Source: Planctomycetota bacterium (GTDB lineage: Bacteria > Planctomycetota > UBA8742 > UBA2392). Taken from it: 36,784 bases of DNA. The position numbers were made by a program, and so were the translations under genes. Location: NCBI GenBank assembly GCA_020425695.1, contig JAGQRE010000024.1:1-36784 (forward strand). The letters run 5' to 3'. The notes beneath the pieces are model-generated. The model ran no database searches, had not been told where the DNA came from, and worked only from the letters and a program-made list of their open reading frames with translations. Of this stretch, positions 32,001-36,784 are shown piece by piece. How positions within the stretch are numbered: the first letter of the stretch is position 1; every line of letters starts with the position of its first letter.

Positions 32001-35000
32001 CAACGGTTTGCGTGTGCAACTCGCCGCGTTGGACGGTCAACACATTGATGTGGAAGTTCGGCAGGTGCTCACGCCCGATGGTCAGCTCAAGTTCAAGCTG
32101 GCCGCCGGTCTTCTTCAGATCAACGAATGATTGCGTCACGACTTCGTTTCCGCCCATGACGCTGATCAGCATCCATGCATCAGTGAAGTCACTGGCGAGC
32201 AAAACGCGGGCCGTTTCGCCTTCGGTGTAGACCTTCTGTTGCGGGATCAGGCTTAGCGTACCGAAGCGGAAGCTACCCGGGATCCATTCTTCTGCCTTCA
32301 CGATGACGCGGGTGGTTCCGACAATCTCGGTGTCCCATTCATCTTTGGTGCGGTACACGAGCTCATAGGTGCCCGGCTCAGTGAACGGTTCGTTCCACCA
32401 TGCGAGACCGCGTTCGTCTGTGTTGAGCTCGTGGCTGCTGAGCAGTTCTTTGGTTTCGTCGATCTGCGGCATGCCTTCTTCGTCGATGCGCTTGGCGAAG
32501 GTCACGCGGTGAATTTCCAGGCGTCCGGCCGTTTCGACCGGCTTGTCGTCCGCGGTTACGCAGCGGACTTCAACGTCAAGTTTGTCTCCCGGGCGATAGA
32601 AACCCAGCTTGTTGTCGACGAATGCGAAGAATGCGCGGCGCAGCGCTTTGACACTGCCTTGGCCGCTGATGGTTCTGCGTGAGCTGTCTGTTACTTCAGC
32701 CTCGACGCGGAACTGGTGGTCGTACTCGCCCCATTCTTTCAGTGCCTTGCTGGTGTCCCATTCGATGACCAGTTCGCCTTGCTCGTTCAGCTTGCCCTTG
32801 CCTTCGACAATGAGTTCGCTGCCTGAGTTACGGTAGAACTGCTGGTCCGGCGTGCCGTAGTACATCGGCGACTGCCAGTTATAGAGCCAGTCGTAACGAC
32901 GCGGGAAGTACACGCTGTGGAAGTAGAAGTTGCGGTACACTTTGTATGAGACGTCCGCGCCGGCGGCCGGGCCACCGAAGTAGTACTCGGCCTTGATGTT
33001 TGCGCTCACGGCCTGGCCCAGCTTGATGGGCTTGTCGGGTGCGATGACGCTGACTTCGAATTCTGGCTTCTTGTACTCTTCAACCTGGAAGCTGCCTGAG
33101 CCGATCCAGTTGCCGCTGCCTGAGCGTACGTAGTAGTACCAGCCACCGAGGGCCGCATCGCCCTTCAGGTCGAGGTCATATTCCAGTGCGCCAAACTTCG
33201 TGGCAAAGAGGGTCTTATTGAGCTTCTGCTCGCCACGCGGATTATAGAGCTCGATGCGGAACGATGCGCCGGAGACGTTCTTCCATTCGCCGCCGTCGCG
33301 CTGGCGCAGGATGACCTTGCCGTGTACGGAATCGCCGGGGCGATAAACCGGTCGGTCGGTCATTGGGTACATGCGGGTGTCGGTCGTGCTGTAGTCATTC
33401 CAGCCGCGACGCTGCCACCACGAGAAACCCTGCTGCACCCAGGCGTACCGGCCGTTGCTTTCAGCGAACAGCAGATAGCCGCTCCAGTTTCCGTTGCCGA
33501 CGGTCGGGACGCGAACGCGGCCCTGCTCGTCGCTGACGTAGCGGGAGACATCGATGCTCCAGCGCAGCTTGTCGTTGTTGTCCCACCACGTGTTCCAGCG
33601 CTTATAGATGAAGGAAGTGCCGGAGAGCGGCGCGCCTGTTTCGCTGTCGACGAGGATCGCGAGATTCTCGTCCGGGTTGTAGGTCTGTACCACAAGCTGG
33701 GCATCGGTGATGACCACCAGACGGCGATCCACGACTGAGCCGGTGTCCACTTCAACGAGATAGGCGCCCGGCGGAAGCGTCTGGGGCAACTCGAACGTCA
33801 TGCGTGTGAAGTTGTGTTTGCCGTCGTCGCCGGTGGTGTAGGTCTGGGTAAAGACTTGCTCGCCGACGTAGCGCTTGACGATGCCTTCAAGGGCGGGGTC
33901 ACCGATGCTGCCAAGTCCGGCCGCTTCGGCATCAAGGAACTCACGGTCCTTCATCATGCCGCTGACGTCGTAGGTCAGGGCCCGCACGTCGTACTTCGGG
34001 ACGTTGCGTGACTCGACCCAGAGCCCTAGGTGTTCGCCCTTCTTGAACACGCTGCGGTTGGTGCCCGGGTTCTCGCGGAAGTACCAGCTTGCGTTGTTGG
34101 CCCATTTGCGGACGGTTGTCTTGTCCGCGATGGCGTCTTCGTGGGCGACGGTTACCGTGTTCAAGCGCTGGGCGCGAAGCTGTTGCAGGTTGTACCGGGC
34201 GCTCGCGGTTTCCGTGCTTTCCGTGAAGTCGGCGTCGTCGATCAGTGTCTGGTAGGCCTTGTCAGCTTCAATGTGTGAGCCGACCTGCTGATAGCAGTAG
34301 CCGATGAAGTACTGCGCGTCGTCGGCGTACGGGGTGTTGTGATAATCCTTGTAGATCGCTTCGAAGACCGGGATCGGTGAGTACTCGCCGGCGAGCGGGT
34401 TGAAGTCTTCAAGGTCCGGGTTGTACAGCATGTTCTGGGTGTACCAGTCGTCGATCTGGCTGACCGCTACCAGGAACTGTGCTTTGCGATACATGGCCAA
34501 TGCACCCATGTTGGTCGCCTTTTCCGGGCCGCCCTTCAGTACTTCAGTGACTTCCGGCGTGTAGGCGCGCTTCTGGCGCAGCAGGGTCTCGCAGGTCTGC
34601 TTCAGGTCGGATGACAGTTTGGTGAGCGCATCGAGCTGCTTGATGACTTCGTCGCGGTCCTTGAAGTCGTAGTGATAGTAGTAGTAGGTCTGCTTTTGCT
34701 CATTGACGTCAAAGTAGTCGATCGACTTGCGTGTCTGCCCGCCCTGGTATTGCCAGGTGTGGAGGGCGGCCGCGGCGTCGAGCCCTGCGTTGTAGGCTTC
34801 CTCGACCATGGCCAGCGCCTCGGCGTCGTCGCCGAGTTGCTTCATGGCTTCGCGGGCCTTGGGCTCAAGCAGCGTGAATGACTTGGCGAGGCGGTCTTTA
34901 GCGCGTTCGGCGTCATCACGCTGGGTGTCGTGATAGCTTGAGTCAGCGATCCAGCGCCCCCAGCTTTTCTCGCCCTTGCTGTTCTCGTAGTAGTTGTGCG

Positions 35001-35370
35001 GGCGGCTGGCGAAGTAGTGCCCGAGGCGATAGTTCGCGCGGGCGCGCTCAAGGTCGCTGAGCCCGTCTTTGTCGGCCAGTTCAACCAGCTCAACTTCGGC
35101 CTTGTCGTGGTTGCCGAGTTGCGCCTGGCAATGGCCCATACGCAACTTGACCCGGAACCAATCTTCGGACTCCGGGTTTTCTTTTAAGTAGGCCTCGTAT
35201 GCCTCGTAGGCCTTTCGATAGCTCTTTTCCTCGAACTGCTTGTCACCTTCGGCCAGGTCATCGGGTTTGTCACCTGCATAGGCGACGCCGACGATGAGGC
35301 ATGTCAGCGCCAGCAGAATGACGCTGCCCAGGCTCAACAGCAGTGGTTTTCGAGTGAGTTTGGTCAACAT
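29035..35370 (-). CDS. giant TPR/alpha-2-macroglobulin family protein with thioester motif
   Basis: This 2111-residue secreted protein has a signal peptide (~1-32, ending VGVAYA before GDKPDD). An N-terminal TPR-rich part (~35-415) is followed by the macroglobulin domains: the MG2-type TDRPVYRPGDSVHGKVI, the MG3-type QVEEYKKPEFEV, a bait-region-type segment around DQFLQVEVSSDKDWYQPGEKG, and the A2M domain starting DNLTDWKITAHGITA. The thioester motif is GCVEQT with Cys1594 and Gln1597, as CxEQ in bacterial members. The alpha/alpha-toroid follows (HSDGGWGWWQGGQSDTY). Between bait and A2M lies a low-complexity Gly/Ser/Glu insertion (~1270-1370). Such proteins trap proteases that cleave the bait by a covalent thioester bond. 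No pbpC partner gene, typical of E. coli YfhM, is nearby. A GGAG site precedes the ATG. Confidence 0.92.
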   Translation of the reverse strand: MLTKLTRKPLLLSLGSVILLALTCLIVGVAYAGDKPDDLAEGDKQFEEKSYRKAYEAYEAYLKENPESEDWFRVKLRMGHCQAQLGNHDKAEVELVELADKDGLSDLERARANYRLGHYFASRPHNYYENSKGEKSWGRWIADSSYHDTQRDDAERAKDRLAKSFTLLEPKAREAMKQLGDDAEALAMVEEAYNAGLDAAAALHTWQYQGGQTRKSIDYFDVNEQKQTYYYYHYDFKDRDEVIKQLDALTKLSSDLKQTCETLLRQKRAYTPEVTEVLKGGPEKATNMGALAMYRKAQFLVAVSQIDDWYTQNMLYNPDLEDFNPLAGEYSPIPVFEAIYKDYHNTPYADDAQYFIGYCYQQVGSHIEADKAYQTLIDDADFTESTETASARYNLQQLRAQRLNTVTVAHEDAIADKTTVRKWANNASWYFRENPGTNRSVFKKGEHLGLWVESRNVPKYDVRALTYDVSGMMKDREFLDAEAAGLGSIGDPALEGIVKRYVGEQVFTQTYTTGDDGKHNFTRMTFELPQTLPPGAYLVEVDTGSVVDRRLVVITDAQLVVQTYNPDENLAILVDSETGAPLSGTSFIYKRWNTWWDNNDKLRWSIDVSRYVSDEQGRVRVPTVGNGNWSGYLLFAESNGRYAWVQQGFSWWQRRGWNDYSTTDTRMYPMTDRPVYRPGDSVHGKVILRQRDGGEWKNVSGASFRIELYNPRGEQKLNKTLFATKFGALEYDLDLKGDAALGGWYYYVRSGSGNWIGSGSFQVEEYKKPEFEVSVIAPDKPIKLGQAVSANIKAEYYFGGPAAGADVSYKVYRNFYFHSVYFPRRYDWLYNWQSPMYYGTPDQQFYRNSGSELIVEGKGKLNEQGELVIEWDTSKALKEWGEYDHQFRVEAEVTDSSRRTISGQGSVKALRRAFFAFVDNKLGFYRPGDKLDVEVRCVTADDKPVETAGRLEIHRVTFAKRIDEEGMPQIDETKELLSSHELNTDERGLAWWNEPFTEPGTYELVYRTKDEWDTEIVGTTRVIVKAEEWIPGSFRFGTLSLIPQQKVYTEGETARVLLASDFTDAWMLISVMGGNEVVTQSFVDLKKTGGQLELELTIGREHLPNFHINVLTVQRGELHTQTVELFVPPVDQFLQVEVSSDKDWYQPGEKGQVTVTAKDKDGKPVQAEFALSIYDRSIEYIMPDRTPNIIKHFYGDRRSYRLNYSNSYNTSVANVLWDRQKYEDYRWFGAPLGYGVRDWINWERHSFNFDEEQAKTKESKSDKFARGFDSDRSEVERDANSSNEDGELGLGGGKSFRRARGGSAPGAPSEESGGDDWGGELEDSAAESPKANADKKLESLEKSLDEVANESGAATPRIRSNFKDSVFYSHQVTTGPDGKATVDVDFPDNLTDWKITAHGITAVAKVGEAFHSVKTKKNLIIRDQAPRFFVEGDVVTLSGIIMNRYDTAVAVKAMLMLNPMDTATDTEKAGFCSYELFPETPDVQNVTVPANGELRVDWRVRMTGAGEFKIRLLALSEIESDATEKGYPCKVRGAEMYQATTAVINDGETSQQFTVELPEKLDPEQTNLDLQLSPSVAALAMDALPYLLEFPYGCVEQTMSRFLPAVIVRKTLQDAGISLEEVGKRRAQLDYEGVNPQAAYWYKRNPVFNTQTMNSIIEYGLKRLGIFQHSDGGWGWWQGGQSDTYMTAYVVYGLQTAKAAGVPFDVSMLDRAVKFLGSVARKEKSVHRVAYIAYVLSYAGAADKELLDLIYNRRDDLTHQSRAMVCMAEFLAGDKERAQILISNIEDYRKEDIEHGTVWWEGGNDYWWWYNDKIETNAFVMQAFVMVDPQNKFLDKHVRWLAQNRKGSRWNSTKDTSHAVSALMAYAKATGELSRDYTVTVKMDGEAIHKWEVTPQNIFALQTNLRLNSQRLTPGKHTFEIVREGEGKVYFSSFLSYFSKEDHLKASGNEIAIDRKYYKLVEKIEEVDVTKRNDDGTTSTHKEKRVTYDRVLLEDGAKLLSGDKIEVELNLEAKNDYEYLAFEDFKPAGCEPVALRSGQGYAGGLCQNVELRDDRVAFFVSYMPQGTARLKYQLRCEIPGTFSALPTQGGSMYVAEVRANSEEWKVTIADR

Positions 35371-35652
35371 GAATGTCTCCGAACGTCAAATATGTAAAGC
35401 ATTTCATACCAATAGAGCACGATTGTGCTGTCCGCTGATCGTTCGACGCAATCTGCGGAAAGAAGGTTCTAGGTTTTTTGCGGAATCTCGAGAGCATTTT
35501 GTCCGTGAAGTGTCCTTCGACGGGAAACGTGAAAACTGTAAAGCCGTGTATGGATTGTGACAGGCGCAAGCCTTGACGCTGTTGGGGCTTCGTCTAAGAT
35601 TCTGGCTCCCCCGAATGTGTCTTTTTGCAGCCTCCGAAACCTGGAGTTTCGC
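35371..35652. other. divergent intergenic region between the alpha-2-macroglobulin gene and a secreted protein gene
   Basis: This 282-base spacer holds the Shine-Dalgarno sites of both genes (GGAG for the minus gene near 35380, GGAG at 35643-35646 for the plus gene), a promoter for the plus gene, and an AT-rich stretch 35388-35410 that may hold the minus promoter, whose hexamers I could not fix. No gene or RNA is apparent. Confidence 0.5.
35573..35600 (+). promoter_or_regulatory. sigma-70-like promoter of the terminal secreted protein gene
   Basis: TTGACG (35573-35578) and TAAGAT (35595-35600) are separated by 16 bases; they match 5 and 4 of 6 consensus positions. Transcription would start near 35607, giving a ~46-base leader to the ATG at 35653. 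Confidence 0.45.
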
Positions 35653-36784
35653 ATGCGTTATGTTTTTCGCGCACTCGCGATCGTGGCGGTGTTGGGTGTC
35701 TTTTTCAACCTGTCAATTGCGCAGAAATCCCTGAAGGAAGTACCTGATGGCGCCTCGGACGACCTCACCAAAGAGGGAACCCGCGAGTCGCACCAGGGCG
35801 CGGATAATCCGCAGCAGGGCAACCGCTCGGAACGCGATGGGCGTTTCGGGGGGCCTGATCCCTACGGCCCAGAGGGCTACGACAAGTTCATTGAGAAGGC
35901 CGAGCGCCAACTGAATGATCCTCAGTGGCAACTGAAGATCGACCTGCAGGACCCGAAGCGGATTGTTGTAAACCACGCAGACGGCAGCAGTGACGAGTAC
36001 TGGTATGTCCTGTTTCGCGTCATCAACGACAATACGCGCAACATCAAGGAAACCGAGCTTCCTGGCATCGACACCAGTGAAGTTGATCCGGACAATCCGC
36101 CCGGCCCGCGCGAGATCACAGGCCCTGGCATCACGCAGGACCTTGAAGGCGTGCCGGTTGATTGCCACCTCGACTTCCGACTCGACGTGTTCCGTCGTGA
36201 CATTGAGAAGGACCCGTACGACGACAGCTACCCGGACGACCCGGATGACGTTGTGCTCGACGACGAGGTAATCGCGCTGCGTCGTGCCAACATGAAGAAG
36301 ACCTACTACCCAGTCAGCGATCACTCAGTGCTTCAGAAGATCGCTGAGAAGGAAGGTCTGTACGAGTGGATGGGCAACTACGGCTTCATCAACGAAAGCG
36401 TAATGCTGCTCCACCCGTTGTCCGACTTCCAGCGCCAGATCGGTTTTGCGCGTGAACTTACTGCGCCGGATCTGAGCGGCCCACGCTGCGTGCCTTACCG
36501 TGTCGTTACCCTTGAAGGCGGCGAGCGCTCGGAATCCATGCGCTACGTTGCAGTCTATGATGACAACACTTTCGCAGGCGTTTACGGCCAGGGCGATACA
36601 TTGCCCGACGGCGCGCATCTCGTGGACAATGACAGCGATGAAATGTGGGGCAAATTGACCCAACGTCGCTACATGGTCGGTGACTGCATCGACCAGTACG
36701 GGCGTCCACTTCGTGTGAACGACCCTGGCTATCTCAACGCCCGCATCGCAGGCAGTCGTGACGGCAAGGAAGGCAGCTATGGCG
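35653..36784 (+). CDS. secreted acidic protein of unknown function, truncated by the window end
   Basis: The frame stays open from an ATG with a good Shine-Dalgarno (GGAG, six bases away) to the window edge, giving at least 377 residues. A signal peptide (MRYVFRALAIVAVLGVFFNL, then SIAQ) is followed by a Gln/Gly/Asp-rich low-complexity segment (residues ~28-75), then a globular region with IDLQDPKRIVVNHADGSSDEYWYVLFRV. Acidic stretches such as DPYDDSYPDDPDDVVLDDE (~186-204) stand out and could bind calcium. The later part is strand-rich with no recognised motif; no transmembrane helix is seen. It is divergent from the alpha-2-macroglobulin gene and shares its intergenic promoter region, so both could respond to the same signals. 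The C-terminus is missing. Confidence 0.75.
   Translation, partial: MRYVFRALAIVAVLGVFFNLSIAQKSLKEVPDGASDDLTKEGTRESHQGADNPQQGNRSERDGRFGGPDPYGPEGYDKFIEKAERQLNDPQWQLKIDLQDPKRIVVNHADGSSDEYWYVLFRVINDNTRNIKETELPGIDTSEVDPDNPPGPREITGPGITQDLEGVPVDCHLDFRLDVFRRDIEKDPYDDSYPDDPDDVVLDDEVIALRRANMKKTYYPVSDHSVLQKIAEKEGLYEWMGNYGFINESVMLLHPLSDFQRQIGFARELTAPDLSGPRCVPYRVVTLEGGERSESMRYVAVYDDNTFAGVYGQGDTLPDGAHLVDNDSDEMWGKLTQRRYMVGDCIDQYGRPLRVNDPGYLNARIAGSRDGKEGSYG

Noticed and set aside
35275-35370. Lipoprotein signal (Cys in LALTC) in the macroglobulin N-terminus
   Set aside because: The residues before the Cys do not fit the lipobox and a normal AYA cleavage site follows; treated as an ordinary signal peptide.
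1-36784. CRISPR array, insertion sequence, integrase or attachment site
   Set aside because: No regularly spaced repeats, transposase or integrase motif, or flanking direct repeats seen.

Overview
The window is a bacterial chromosome segment of about 37 kb with moderately high GC (my estimate, not counted). It is densely coded: 24 protein genes look complete and one gene is cut at each end. Large secreted or membrane proteins, prepilin-like proteins, a giant TPR/alpha-2-macroglobulin protein and many unrecognised signal-peptide proteins fit a Planctomycetota-like or related environmental lineage. No rRNA or single-copy marker is present, so that placement is an inference. I see no phage, insertion sequence, CRISPR array or tRNA.

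Layout. 2-421: tail of an enoyl-CoA hydratase/isomerase with a strong terminator. 540-1397: unrecognised membrane protein. 1575-4968: a tight plus-strand cluster of a Na+/phosphate cotransporter with a PhoU-like tail, a GT87-type glycosyltransferase and an AAC(6')-like acetyltransferase. 5040-6341: a radical SAM protein with unusual cysteine spacing, followed by a cloverleaf-like palindromic element (6344-6412). 6495-7853: unrecognised membrane-anchored protein. 7937-8067: a free-standing promoter, small RNA and terminator unit. 8096-13111 (minus): two TPM-domain proteins and a giant MscK-like mechanosensitive channel. 13243-15807 (plus): a four-repeat MshEN-like/zinc-ribbon protein and two paralogous prepilin-like proteins. 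15810-18774 (minus): nifU, nifS and a TPR gene behind a -10 box that abuts an IscR-like dyad. 18882-21311 (plus): an orphan N6-adenine methyltransferase-like protein and a GT2 glycosyltransferase. 21308-25036 (minus): an SPFH/coiled-coil/beta-propeller fusion, a DUF309 protein and a hexapeptide acyltransferase. 25176-27426 (plus): two paralogous secreted proteins. 27472-28881 (minus): a membrane protein with MORN-like repeats. 29035-35370 (minus): the 2111-residue TPR/alpha-2-macroglobulin protein. 35653-36784 (plus): an acidic secreted protein running off the window.

The points most worth following are these. NifU has lost all three usual scaffold cysteine positions but keeps its other Fe-S motifs, and an IscR-like operator sits at its promoter. 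The small RNA unit matches no family I recognise. The SPFH/beta-propeller fusion has an unusual domain order. The MshEN-like/zinc-ribbon protein sits directly beside two prepilin-like genes with no secretion ATPase nearby. The radical SAM protein has CX11CX2C spacing. All domain calls come from reading the sequence; no database search was run.
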